From Streptomyces sp. CNQ-509 (lineage in GTDB: Bacteria; Actinomycetota; Actinomycetes; Streptomycetales; Streptomycetaceae), in NCBI RefSeq assembly GCF_001011035.1, contig NZ_CP011492.1:744001-808000 (forward strand): a stretch of 64,000 nt of DNA, given 5' to 3'. Position 1 is the first letter of the stretch; every line of letters starts with the position of its first letter. Position numbers and translations under genes: made by a program. The notes beneath the pieces are model-generated. The model had not been told where the DNA came from. It saw only the letters and a program-made list of their open reading frames with translations, and searched no databases. Positions 1 through 8,035 of this stretch are shown piece after piece.

Positions 1-22
1 GGTACTGAAGCGCCAGGCTCAT
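1..22 (-). CDS. Start of an unidentified gene, cut by the window edge
   Basis: An ATG on the minus strand at 22-20 overlaps the TGA stop of the reductase/HAD gene (21-19) as ATGA, the same coupling used elsewhere in this window. Only seven codons (M-S-L-A-L-Q-Y) are visible before the edge, so no function can be assigned. In related actinomycetes a phospholipid acyltransferase often follows such a fusion gene, but that is family knowledge and not visible here. Confidence 0.35.
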
Positions 23-2385
23 CGGGCCTCTCCGTCGGATGCGGTGCGGCCGGCCGCGGGCAGGGCCCGTACGGGACGCGGCCGGGTGTGGCTGATCACG
101 GTGCCCGCGAGCGCGTCCCAGCGGCTCGCGGTGTGCGTCCCCCAGCGGGCGATCTCCCAGCGGTGGCGCTTGGCGTGCCGGAACAGCCGGGTGTCGGGGT
201 TGACCGCGTGCGGCTTGCCCACGACCTCCAGCAGCGGCCGGTCCGAGTAGCTGTCGGCGTAGCCGAAGCTGGCGCCGAGGTTCAGTTCCCGCTCGCGGGC
301 GTGGCTCTGCAGCCACGCCGCGCGGCCCTCGCCGACGATCGGCGGGGTGCGCAGGAAGCCGGTCAGAACGCCGTCGTGCTCGGCGAGATGGGTGGCCTCG
401 ATGTCGTCGAAGAGCGGCCGCAGCGGCTCCACGAGCAGGTCGAGGCTGCCGGTGATGAGCACGGTGCGGTGTCCTGCGGCCCGGTGCGCGCGGATGCGGC
501 GTACGGCCTCGGGCATCACGCGGTGCAGCAGCGCGTCGCCGACCTGCTCCGCGACCAGGGCGCGCAGTTCCTCCGCGCGTGCGCCCTCGTAGCGGCGGAA
601 GAAGGAGCGCATCACGTCGCCGCGGTCGCGCCGCTCCGCGAGCAGGTAGCGCGGCGCGTTGCGGGCGAGGTCGAACAGCTCGGGGGCCCAGCGCCCGCGC
701 GGCAGCGACGCCAGCCGGGTCCAGACGTAGGACTCGACGATGTCGGAGGCGATGATCGTGCCGTCCAGGTCGAAGACGGCGGCCGTGCTGCCGGCGGCGA
801 CGTCGCCGCCGGACGGGAGCGCGGCCGGGTTGGGCTTGCGGGTCTTGCGTCCGCCGCCGGTTCTGGCCCGCAGCGGCGCGGTGACCTTGGGGCAGTGGAC
901 CTCTTCGAGGTACGTGTACCAGTCGATCTCGGCCGGGTCGAAGCCGTGCTCGGCGGCGCGGTCGGCGGGCAGCGCGGCGTTCAGCGCGCGCAGCTCGCGG
1001 TCGTCGTAGACGACGGCGGTGCGGGTGTAGACGCCGTACAGGTCGGAGTAGCGGCGCAGGGTCTCCAGCGAGCGCTTCTCCTTGTGCAGCCTGCTCGCCC
1101 ACTCCTGGGTGCGCTCGGTGCCGGGCAGTTGGCCGAGGAGCTTGTCGGCGAGGTTCGCGGCGCGCTCGCCGGCGCCGAGCGCGAACTCCACCCGGGCGGC
1201 GCCGGGGAACGTCCACGACGGCGGCCGGACGTGGCCGCGGCCGCTGCTCTCCGGCAGCGGGTCCCGGCGGAAGTAGGAGTGCACGTGCTTGTAGAGGTCG
1301 CGCAGGGTGAGGGGGTTGGTGGCGCCGGAGCCGACGTGGAAGTAGTGCGGTCCCGCGTCCTCCTCGGGTGGCGCCGCGGCCGCGGCGAGGGTGGCGTTGA
1401 CGACGAGGTCGACGGGGACGACGTCCATGACGGTGTCCGGCTGCCCCGGCATGTCGCGCAGCAGCCCGCTGCCGTACGCGATGATCAGCGGGTCGGCCAT
1501 CTTGAAGCCGTCGATCCAGCCCGGGTACGGGTGGCGCAGCGCGCTCTCCACGATCGCGGGGCGCACGATCGACAGCGGCCGGCCCGCCCACAGCTCCTCG
1601 ACGGCGCGCTCGGACATCGCCTTGGTGAAGGTGTAGACGTCGGAGAAGCCGAGGATCTCGGCGCGGGTGGCACCGTGTTCGACGAGTCGCTCCTCGACCC
1701 AGGCGCGGCGGGCGTCCTCGGCGTCCTTGGCGGCGATCTGCGGTCCCGCCTTGCCGTGGTCGCGGCCGGCCTTCTCCAGCGCCTTGCGCAGCACCTCGGG
1801 GCGGCGGGAGGCGCGCTCGACGTCCTCGCGGGCGGCCAGGCCCTGGGCCAGCTCGCCGCGCCAGTCGACGTCGTGGGTGAGCCGGCCCTCCCGGACGAGG
1901 CCCTGGCCGCCGCTGGAGACGTACGCGGTGGAGATGTGCACGATGTGCGGCGGGCGCTCCTGCCTGCCCAGCTTCTCGTACAGCGCGACGGCGCCGGAGA
2001 CGTTGCTGCGGAACGCCTCGTCGATGGGCGGGTCGAAGGAGACGGACGAGGCGCAGTGGATGGCGACGTCGATGTCCGCGGGGAACTCGACGTCCTCCAG
2101 CCTGTCGAGGGCCCCCTCGATGACGGTGACGCGCCGCTCCGCCTCGGCGAACGCGGCCTCGTCGCCGACCTGTTCGCGCCAGGTGCGGAAGACGTCCTTG
2201 CGCAGCAGGCGGCGGAAGCGGTCGGCGGCGCCGCCGTTGCCCCGCGGGCGGACGACGATCGAGACGCGGGTGCCGGGATGGCCGGACAGCAGCCGCTCCA
2301 GCAGCGCCTGCCCGATGAAGCCGGTGGCCCCCGTCAGCAGGACGTGCGCGTCGTCGAGTCGCCCGATGCGGTAAGTCCCCGTCAC
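19..2385 (-). CDS. Fatty-acyl-CoA-reductase-like SDR fused to a HAD-IB phosphatase
   Basis: 788 aa two-domain protein. The N-terminal half is an extended short-chain dehydrogenase of the male-sterility/fatty-acyl-CoA-reductase type, with the nucleotide-binding motif GATGFIG at residues 19-25 and the Tyr-x-x-x-Lys pair at Y251/K255. The C-terminal third is a HAD-superfamily hydrolase with the nucleophile motif FDLDGT at 538-543, similar to SerB-like HAD-IB proteins. The GTG start at 2385 has a GGGAGG ribosome site 6-7 nt upstream. It lies 61 bp downstream of larC on the same strand and overlaps the next gene at the window edge. The likely role is reduction of an acyl thioester plus phosphate-ester hydrolysis in lipid metabolism. 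The domain calls are firm and the substrate is unknown. Confidence 0.85.
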   Translation of the reverse strand: MTGTYRIGRLDDAHVLLTGATGFIGQALLERLLSGHPGTRVSIVVRPRGNGGAADRFRRLLRKDVFRTWREQVGDEAAFAEAERRVTVIEGALDRLEDVEFPADIDVAIHCASSVSFDPPIDEAFRSNVSGAVALYEKLGRQERPPHIVHISTAYVSSGGQGLVREGRLTHDVDWRGELAQGLAAREDVERASRRPEVLRKALEKAGRDHGKAGPQIAAKDAEDARRAWVEERLVEHGATRAEILGFSDVYTFTKAMSERAVEELWAGRPLSIVRPAIVESALRHPYPGWIDGFKMADPLIIAYGSGLLRDMPGQPDTVMDVVPVDLVVNATLAAAAAPPEEDAGPHYFHVGSGATNPLTLRDLYKHVHSYFRRDPLPESSGRGHVRPPSWTFPGAARVEFALGAGERAANLADKLLGQLPGTERTQEWASRLHKEKRSLETLRRYSDLYGVYTRTAVVYDDRELRALNAALPADRAAEHGFDPAEIDWYTYLEEVHCPKVTAPLRARTGGGRKTRKPNPAALPSGGDVAAGSTAAVFDLDGTIIASDIVESYVWTRLASLPRGRWAPELFDLARNAPRYLLAERRDRGDVMRSFFRRYEGARAEELRALVAEQVGDALLHRVMPEAVRRIRAHRAAGHRTVLITGSLDLLVEPLRPLFDDIEATHLAEHDGVLTGFLRTPPIVGEGRAAWLQSHARERELNLGASFGYADSYSDRPLLEVVGKPHAVNPDTRLFRHAKRHRWEIARWGTHTASRWDALAGTVISHTRPRPVRALPAAGRTASDGEAR

Positions 2386-2446
2386 TCGTGCCCTCCCCTG
2401 GTCTGGTCTTGCATGTGCCGGTCTCTGTTTCTCTTGCGGACCGGCG

Positions 2447-3703
2447 TCAACCGGTGGCGGGCCGCGGCACCGCCAGGTCGCCCCGGTAGCGGACTGCGGC
2501 AGCTTCGCACACCGCGCGTACGGGCCAGCCCAGCGCGGCTGCGGCGGCCTCCGCTTCGGCCAGTTCAGGCTGCACGGTGAGCGCGCCGCCGGGTCCTTCC
2601 GCGACCTTGACGGTGATCTGCTGCTCGGCGCCGGGCGGGCCGACGGCGACCACGGCGCTCTGCCGGGGCAGCATCAGGCGCCGGTGGGCGGACCAGCGGA
2701 CGCCGAGCGTGGTGGTGTGCCGGAAGAGCGCGTCGGCCACGGCGGGCCGCACCTCCGCCGCGCACAGCGCGGTGACGACGCGGCCGGGGCGGCCGTGCCT
2801 GCCGACGGTCTCGGTGGTCCAGCAGTCCCACGCGCCGGCGGCGCGCAGGGCGGCGAGGACCGAGGGCCACAGCCGCGGGTCGAGGTCGTCGACGGTGCTC
2901 TCCACGGCGGTGACCTCGCCCTCGGCGGGCCCGCCGGACGCGGCGGCGGTGCGGGTGCCGACGACGACGCGGGTGATGTTGGGGCGGTCGGGGGTGTCGC
3001 GGCGGCCGCCGCCGGTGCCCACGGCCCGTACCGTCATGTCCGGCAGCGGTCCCGGCGCGGCGAGGGCGGCGACGAGCGCGGCGCCGGTGGGGGTGGTGCG
3101 CTCGCCGGCGAGGCCGCCGCCGGTCAGCGCGAGGCCGCCGGCGGCGGCCAGGTGCAGTACGGCGGGTACGGGGACGGGCATCCGGCCGTGCGCGCAGTCG
3201 ACTTCCCCGCTGCCGGCGGCGAGCGGGGAGGTGGTGACGGCGGCGCCGGGGGCGAGCAGCCCCAGATCGGCGAGGGCGGCGGCGCAGCCGACCACGTCGG
3301 CGAGCGCGTCGAAGGCGCCGACCTCGTGGAAGTGGACCTCCTCGGCGGCCGTGCCGTGCGCCTTCCCCTCGGCCTCGGCGAGCAGCCGGAAGACGCGGGC
3401 GGCGAAGTCCGCCGCGGGCGGGGCGAGTCCGGCGCCCGTGGCACGGTCGAGGTCGGCGAGGACGTCGGCGAGGTGCCGGTGGTGGTCGGGGACGGCGGGG
3501 CGGTGGACGGTGACGCGGTGGCACCCGAAGCCGCCGCGGCGGTCGCGCGCCACGGACACGTCGAGCCCGTCGATCTTGAGTGCGGCGAGGGCGTCACGTA
3601 CGGCCGCCAGGCGCGCACCGGCGTCGAGCAGCGCGCCGAGCAGCATGTCGCCGGCCACCCCGGCGGTGCAGTCGAGATGGGCCGCGGCCGTCCCCTCAGC
3701 CAC
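2447..3703 (-). CDS. larC: LarC, nickel insertion enzyme of nickel-pincer cofactor synthesis
   Basis: 418 aa protein matching the LarC family: the N-terminus reads DCTAGVAGDML, followed by a histidine-rich stretch with an EEVHFHEVG motif. LarC is a CTP-dependent cyclometallase that puts nickel into the pyridinium-3,5-bisthiocarboxylic acid nucleotide made by LarB and LarE. In Lactobacillus plantarum the protein comes from two frames joined by programmed frameshifting, whereas here it is one continuous frame. GTG start at 3703. It is the third lar gene of a minus-strand run, separated from larB by 140 bp without an obvious terminator. No LarA-type racemase is present in this window. Confidence 0.92.
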   Translation of the reverse strand: MAEGTAAAHLDCTAGVAGDMLLGALLDAGARLAAVRDALAALKIDGLDVSVARDRRGGFGCHRVTVHRPAVPDHHRHLADVLADLDRATGAGLAPPAADFAARVFRLLAEAEGKAHGTAAEEVHFHEVGAFDALADVVGCAAALADLGLLAPGAAVTTSPLAAGSGEVDCAHGRMPVPVPAVLHLAAAGGLALTGGGLAGERTTPTGAALVAALAAPGPLPDMTVRAVGTGGGRRDTPDRPNITRVVVGTRTAAASGGPAEGEVTAVESTVDDLDPRLWPSVLAALRAAGAWDCWTTETVGRHGRPGRVVTALCAAEVRPAVADALFRHTTTLGVRWSAHRRLMLPRQSAVVAVGPPGAEQQITVKVAEGPGGALTVQPELAEAEAAAAALGWPVRAVCEAAAVRYRGDLAVPRPATG

Positions 3704-3843
3704 CGTGTGTCACCCCCGGCGAGTCCCGTTCGTGAGCGGTGGGGGAGCCCTTCCCGTACGTCTCCGCCGCCACACCGGCGCGCGGGGCGGCCTCCCCCGT
3801 GTGAGCGACGTCGTACGCGAAGGCGGGGCGGGCGCTGCGCTCT

Positions 3844-4581
3844 TCAGTCACCGGCGCGTACCCCCACGATCTTGGCGGCGTGCACGGCGGCGCCGAAGCC
3901 GTTGTCGATGTTGACGACCGTGAGCCCGGGGGCGCACGAGGCGAGCATCGCGCCCGCGGCGGCGCGGCCGCCGTCGGCGAAGCCGTAGCCGACGCTGGTG
4001 GGGACGCCGACGACGGGGGTGGTGAGCAGTCCGGTGACGACGCTGGGGAGGGCGCCGTCCATGCCCGCGACGACGATCGCGCAGTCCGCGGCACGCACCT
4101 CGGCGAGCACCGAGAGCAGCCGGGACAGCCCGGCGACGCCGACGTCGGCGTAGAGCCGGGAGCCGGTGCCCAGGGCGTCGAGGGTGGCGACGGCCTCGCG
4201 GGCGACGGGCAGGTCGCTGGTGCCGGCGGTGAGTACGGCGACGGTACCGCGCGGGGCCGGCAGCGGGCCCACGGTGACGGTGCGGGCGCGGGTGTCGACC
4301 CGTACCGGCTCGTCGGCGAAGGTGTCGGGCGCGTCCCGCAGCACCTCCTCGGGGCAGCGGGTGGCCAGCGCCGGGGAGTCCGGTGCGCGGAGGCGCAGTT
4401 CGGCGAGGAGCTGGAGGGTCTGCTGCGGGGTCTTGCCGTCCGCGTAGACGACCTCGGGCACGCCGGTGCGCCGCCGCCTGCCCACGTCGAGGCGGGCGAA
4501 GTCGCCGACCTCCGCGACGCCGCCGGACAGCAGCCCGGCGAGGCCGGTGGGGTCGAGGGCACTGCCGCGCGGCTCGCTCAT
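3844..4581 (-). CDS. larB: LarB, pyridinium biscarboxylate synthase of nickel-pincer cofactor
   Basis: 245 aa from the ATG at 4581. LarB carboxylates and hydrolyses nicotinic acid adenine dinucleotide in the first step of nickel-pincer nucleotide synthesis. The C-terminal half is the PurE-like domain, with AGTSDLPVA near residue 115 and the glycine/alanine-rich segment VPTSVGYGFADGG near 200. I chose this start because it overlaps the larE stop as ATGA and gives the usual family length. A longer frame running to 4959 only reads through larE in another frame. The overlap implies translational coupling to larE. Confidence 0.92.
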   Translation of the reverse strand: MSEPRGSALDPTGLAGLLSGGVAEVGDFARLDVGRRRRTGVPEVVYADGKTPQQTLQLLAELRLRAPDSPALATRCPEEVLRDAPDTFADEPVRVDTRARTVTVGPLPAPRGTVAVLTAGTSDLPVAREAVATLDALGTGSRLYADVGVAGLSRLLSVLAEVRAADCAIVVAGMDGALPSVVTGLLTTPVVGVPTSVGYGFADGGRAAAGAMLASCAPGLTVVNIDNGFGAAVHAAKIVGVRAGD

Positions 4582-5576
4582 CGCGTCGGCGCTCCGTCGG
4601 AAGAGACGGTGCGGGAGGCGGCGCGGGCGGCGGTGCTCACCGCGCCCGTACGGTACGGGGCGAGGCTGCCCTCGCCGAGCGGGCCGACGGCGGCGACCTC
4701 GCGCAGCAGCGTGTCGCCGAGGCCGTGGGCGGCGGCGACCTCGCGGTGCGCGGGCGCGTCCAGCTCGATCCGGAATCCCTGCTTCAGCAGCCGTACGCGG
4801 ACGTCGCGGGCGCCCACCCGGTGCTCGTCCAGCGTCTCGCGGACCCGCTCCTCGGCCCGTTCGACCAGGTGCAGCCGGTCCTTGGAGACCGTGATGCCCA
4901 CCGCGATCCGGGACGCGAGGCACGGCATGCCGGGCTTCTCCGCGACCGGCAGCCCCCACGCCCGCGCGACCGCGCGCACCGCGGCCTTGCCGAGCCCGGC
5001 GGCGGCCAGCGGTTCCGCGGCGGCGAGTTCCTTGGCGGCGCGCAGCCCCGGGCGGTGGGCGGCGCGGCGGTCGTCGAGGTGGGTGCCGGTGGCGACGTGC
5101 GCGAAGCCGTGCTCCGCGGCGTAGCCGGAGACCCGGCCGAGGACGGTCTGCTTGCAGAAGTAGCAGCGGTCGCCGGCGTTGGCGCGATAGCCAGCGACGG
5201 ACAGCTCGTCGGTGTCCAGCACGACGAGTTCGGCGCCGAGGTCCGCCGCCGTCTCGCGGGCGAGGGCCAGCTCGCCGCGGGCCAGGGCGGGCGAGTCGGC
5301 GATGACGGCGACGGCCCGGCCGGGGCCGAGGGCGCGTACGGCCGCGGCGAGGACGACCGTGGAATCCACGCCACCGGAGTATGCCACCGCGACGCTGCCG
5401 AGTCGTCCGACTTCCGCCAGCAGAGCGGCGGCGGCCGCGCCCGCGTCCGGCTCGCCGGAGTCCGCGGCCGCCGCCCCCGGTGCGGGGACGGCCGCGGGGT
5501 CACCGGCGGCGGTTGCGGTGGGCCCGCGCCGGTCGGCGGCGGGGCCGTGGTGCGCGGCGGGGCCGGCGTCCGTCAT
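4578..5576 (-). CDS. larE: LarE, sulfur transferase of nickel-pincer cofactor, three-cysteine type
   Basis: 332 aa. LarE is a PP-loop ATPase that converts the two carboxylates of the LarB product to thiocarboxylates. The ATP motif SGGVDST is at 67-73. Cysteines C138 and C141 (motif RCYFC) and C219 (motif PCLASR) are present. The lactobacillar enzyme keeps only the last of these and sacrifices its sulfur, whereas LarE proteins with three cysteines, such as that of Thermotoga, carry an iron-sulfur cluster and act catalytically. The first 50 or so residues are an Ala/Pro/Gly-rich extension not expected in the family. ATG at 5576 overlaps the stop of the ferritin-like gene by 4 bp. Confidence 0.92.
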   Translation of the reverse strand: MTDAGPAAHHGPAADRRGPTATAAGDPAAVPAPGAAAADSGEPDAGAAAAALLAEVGRLGSVAVAYSGGVDSTVVLAAAVRALGPGRAVAVIADSPALARGELALARETAADLGAELVVLDTDELSVAGYRANAGDRCYFCKQTVLGRVSGYAAEHGFAHVATGTHLDDRRAAHRPGLRAAKELAAAEPLAAAGLGKAAVRAVARAWGLPVAEKPGMPCLASRIAVGITVSKDRLHLVERAEERVRETLDEHRVGARDVRVRLLKQGFRIELDAPAHREVAAAHGLGDTLLREVAAVGPLGEGSLAPYRTGAVSTAARAASRTVSSDGAPTR

Positions 5577-6490
5577 GCGTGTGAGCCCGCCGATCGACGT
5601 CGTACGGCGGCGATCCCGGCCGCGCCCGCGACCACCGCGGCGCCCGCGACCAGCCGCTTGCGGGAGCCGCGCTTGGCGGCGCCCAGGTCGCCGACCGGGA
5701 CGCCGACGCCGAAGCCCGCGACGCCGCGCTGGACCAGGTTGAGCCCCTCCATGCCGGGAAGCTTGTGCACCTTCTCGTCGATCTTGCGCACGGCGGTGGC
5801 GCCCGCGTCGTCACCCAGCAGGTGCCGCAGCACGAACTGGGTCTCCTCCACGGGCTGGATGGTGGAGCCGACCGGCTGCCAGAAGCGCTCGGTCACCCAG
5901 CGGGCCAGTGAACGGGCGCGCTGGGAGCGCTCCAGGCGCTCCTTGGCCTGGCTGGCGTAGAACGCGAGATGGCGGGACTCCTGACGCTGTATGCGGCCGA
6001 GCAGCTTGGTGAGCTCGGGGTGCTGCTCCTTCTCGATGAGGCTGCCGTACGCGGCGTGCGCGGACCACTCGTTTATGGCACCCCACGTCATGTGCACGGC
6101 GACGAAGTCGTCGCCGATGGCGTTGGCCGCGATGGACTGGTAGATCGGCGCCAGCCGGTCCTTGAGCCCCTGCGCCTCGCGCACCTCGCGGATGTGGTCG
6201 TAGTCGGCCTTCTGCCCGTGGGCGCGCAGCACCGAGTCGATCGCCTCGCCGTGCCAGAACTCCTCGAAGGCCCACATCGACATGAACGCCGTGACGTCCG
6301 GATCCCGGTGTGAGGGGGTGACGAGCACGTCCCGCAGGTAGCAGACCGTGTGGCTCTCCACGTCCGACATGTACCGCAGACAGCGCAGCGCCTCCGCGGA
6401 CAGCGGGCGCTCGGCGAACGCGTCGAGATCCAGATCGTCGACCTGGACGCGTCCGGCCGTGTTGATGTAGCCCGGTATGTCGAAGGCCAT
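5573..6490 (-). CDS. Ferritin-like diiron-type protein, function unknown
   Basis: 305 aa, mostly helical, of a ferritin-like/acyl-ACP-desaturase-like actinobacterial family. Two pairs of metal-ligand motifs are visible: EEFWHGEA near residues 76-83 (E-x-x-H) and QESRHLAF near 178-185, as expected for a four-helix carboxylate diiron site. The C-terminus holds an Ala/Val-rich stretch followed by RRR, possibly a membrane anchor. ATG at 6490 is preceded by GGAGGG at ideal spacing. It is the first gene of the run that continues into larE by an ATGA overlap, so it is probably co-expressed with the nickel-cofactor genes. An oxidase or hydroxylase role is plausible, but no substrate is evident. Confidence 0.75.
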   Translation of the reverse strand: MAFDIPGYINTAGRVQVDDLDLDAFAERPLSAEALRCLRYMSDVESHTVCYLRDVLVTPSHRDPDVTAFMSMWAFEEFWHGEAIDSVLRAHGQKADYDHIREVREAQGLKDRLAPIYQSIAANAIGDDFVAVHMTWGAINEWSAHAAYGSLIEKEQHPELTKLLGRIQRQESRHLAFYASQAKERLERSQRARSLARWVTERFWQPVGSTIQPVEETQFVLRHLLGDDAGATAVRKIDEKVHKLPGMEGLNLVQRGVAGFGVGVPVGDLGAAKRGSRKRLVAGAAVVAGAAGIAAVRRRSAGSHA

Positions 6491-6550
6491 TGCTCTCCCT
6501 CCGGCAGATGCGCCGATTGCGCCGAGTCCATCACGGCACGAAGCTCTTTA

Positions 6551-6588
6551 TCAACATCTGTTGAGTTAGCTCGCGATTCTAGATCGCG
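6551..6588. promoter_or_regulatory. Two adjacent palindromes upstream of the ferritin-lar operon
   Basis: TCAACA-TC-TGTTGA (6551-6564) and CGCGAT-TCTAG-ATCGCG (6572-6588) lie in the only AT-rich part of the gap between the TetR gene and the ferritin-like gene. An 8-bp inverted element, GAGTTAGC at 6563-6570 and GCTAACTC at 6654-6661, also flanks the gap. Either palindrome has the size of a TetR operator and would sit over the operon promoter. The palindromes are seen directly and the regulator assignment is inference. Confidence 0.5.
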
Positions 6589-6654
6589 GCCTGACCCGCA
6601 CGCCACTGCCCCCACCCGTGACGCAGCAGACACTCCTGAGGTTGACTCGGCGCG

Positions 6655-7281
6655 CTAACTCGCTGCGGCGGGAAGCGGTCCGAAGAGATAGCCGTCGATG
6701 GTACGGCCCACGATCTCGGCCAACTCCGGCCGAGGCAACTCGGCGAGCGGGCCGAAGCGCACCACGTACCGCACCAGCGCGGTGCCCACGAGGTGGGAGC
6801 CGGCGAGGCCGGCGCGCAGCTCCGCGCGGTCCTTGACGGCGCGGGAGGCGATGCGGGCGACCAGTTCGCGGGTGATGAAGTCGCGCAGGATGGCGGCGGC
6901 CGGCTGGTACGAGGCGGCGGAGAGCAGGATCGCCTGAAAGGGCCACCTGGTCTCGGCGTCGTCCCACAGATCGAAGTAATAGGCGGCGAGCCGGCCGCCC
7001 AGACCGTCGGAGGCGTCGCCGATGATTCGCCCGAGCACGTCGTCGGGGCGCATCACGTCGGCGATGGCGGCCAGGTACAGCCCTTCCTTGCTGCCGAAGA
7101 ACTGGACGAGGAGGGACGGGTCGACGCCCGCCTCGCGCGCGACCGCGCGCAGGCTGCAGGCACCGTAGCCGCGGGCGAACATGCGCTTGGCGGCCCGGAT
7201 GATGTCCGCCCTGGTGTCGGGACGGCCGGGGCGGGGCCCGAGCGGCCGCACCCGAGGGCCCAGCGTTCTCTTCCCGGTCAC
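6655..7281 (-). CDS. TetR-family transcriptional regulator
   Basis: 208 aa with an N-terminal helix-turn-helix: ADIIRAAKRMFARGYG, then LRAVAREAGVDPSLLVQFFGSKEG around residues 24-65. The rest is an all-helical ligand domain of the TetR_C type. GTG start at 7281 (the next upstream methionine is in another frame). It lies 164 bp upstream of the ferritin-like/lar run on the same strand, with two palindromes in the gap, so it may control that operon. The ligand cannot be predicted. Confidence 0.88.
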   Translation of the reverse strand: MTGKRTLGPRVRPLGPRPGRPDTRADIIRAAKRMFARGYGACSLRAVAREAGVDPSLLVQFFGSKEGLYLAAIADVMRPDDVLGRIIGDASDGLGGRLAAYYFDLWDDAETRWPFQAILLSAASYQPAAAILRDFITRELVARIASRAVKDRAELRAGLAGSHLVGTALVRYVVRFGPLAELPRPELAEIVGRTIDGYLFGPLPAAAS

Positions 7282-7381
7282 GGTGGTCGCTCACGCTCCA
7301 ACGCAGGTGTGCATTTTGCTCATTGCGTCAAGTCTTCGGTGAACGCCCGGCCGGGACAAGAGGGGCGGGCCAAAGCTCCGG

Positions 7382-7723
7382 TCAAGAGGGCACGTCGGCG
7401 AGGCCGCGGGCGTACGGCTCGTCGGCCCCGACTGCCCCGGGCTGATCTCCCCCGGCCTCTCCAACGCCGGCATCATGCCCGCCGACGTCACCGGCCCCGG
7501 CCGCATCGGCCTGGTGTCGAAGTCCGGCACGCTCACGTACCAGTTGATGTACGAGCTGCGCGGCCTCGGCTTCTCCACCTGCGTCGGCATCGGCGGCGGC
7601 CCGGTCGTCGGCACCACGCACATCGACTGCCTGCGCACCTTCGAGGCCGACCCGGACACCGAACTCGTCGTGGTGATCGGCGAGATCGGCGGCGACGCCG
7701 AGGAGCGGGCCGCGCTGGGATGA
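7382..7723 (+). pseudogene. sucD: Remnant of succinyl-CoA ligase alpha subunit (sucD)
   Basis: One frame from 7382 to the TGA at 7721-7723 gives about 113 residues matching the middle of Suc[18 protein letters not shown], then SKSGTLTYQ, and [13 protein letters not shown] near the end. The N-terminal CoA-binding Rossmann domain and the catalytic-histidine/C-terminal region are absent, and the frame stops right after EERAALG. A GTG or internal ATG (7475) could start a short peptide, but no functional ligase can result. A full sucCD pair would have to lie elsewhere in the genome. This is a gene fossil or recombination scar. Confidence 0.8.
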
Positions 7724-7911
7724 CCGGCGCCGAGGACCTGCTCGCCCGGCGCCGGGGCGGCGCGGCCCTCGCCCCGCTCGATCCGGCGGCCAGGACACCG
7801 GCCGGCAGGGTCGCCGTACTCGCCTGCATGGACGCCCGGCTGGGCGTCACCGAGGGACCGGCGGGCGAACGCCCGCCGGGCAAATTCCCCGATTATCAGC
7901 TCATGCCCTGA
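7720..7911 (+). pseudogene. Remnant of a beta-carbonic anhydrase
   Basis: Reading from the ATG at 7720 gives 63 residues beginning [11 protein letters not shown] and containing [13 protein letters not shown], the first zinc-ligand motif (Cys-x-Asp-x-Arg) of beta-carbonic anhydrases. The match then ends in unrelated residues and a TGA at 7909. The His and second Cys zinc ligands are missing. The ATG overlaps the stop of the sucD remnant as ATGA, so two truncated genes abut exactly. The identification rests on one motif plus N-terminal similarity. Confidence 0.6.
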
Positions 7912-8035
7912 TGAACGCGCGTCACACGGACTAAACGGCTCATCACAGGCGCGCAGTTGCAACTTGGCATGGACATGGGTCTCAGGGGGCAGGGTGTGGT
8001 TACCACTCGGTACAACCTCACCCCCAGGGGGTTCC

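Noticed and set aside
88..2580. Long plus-strand open frame of 830 codons over the reductase/HAD gene
   Set aside because: It is the antisense of the minus-strand gene, Val/Ala/Gly/Arg-rich with no family match; such shadow frames are common at this GC content.
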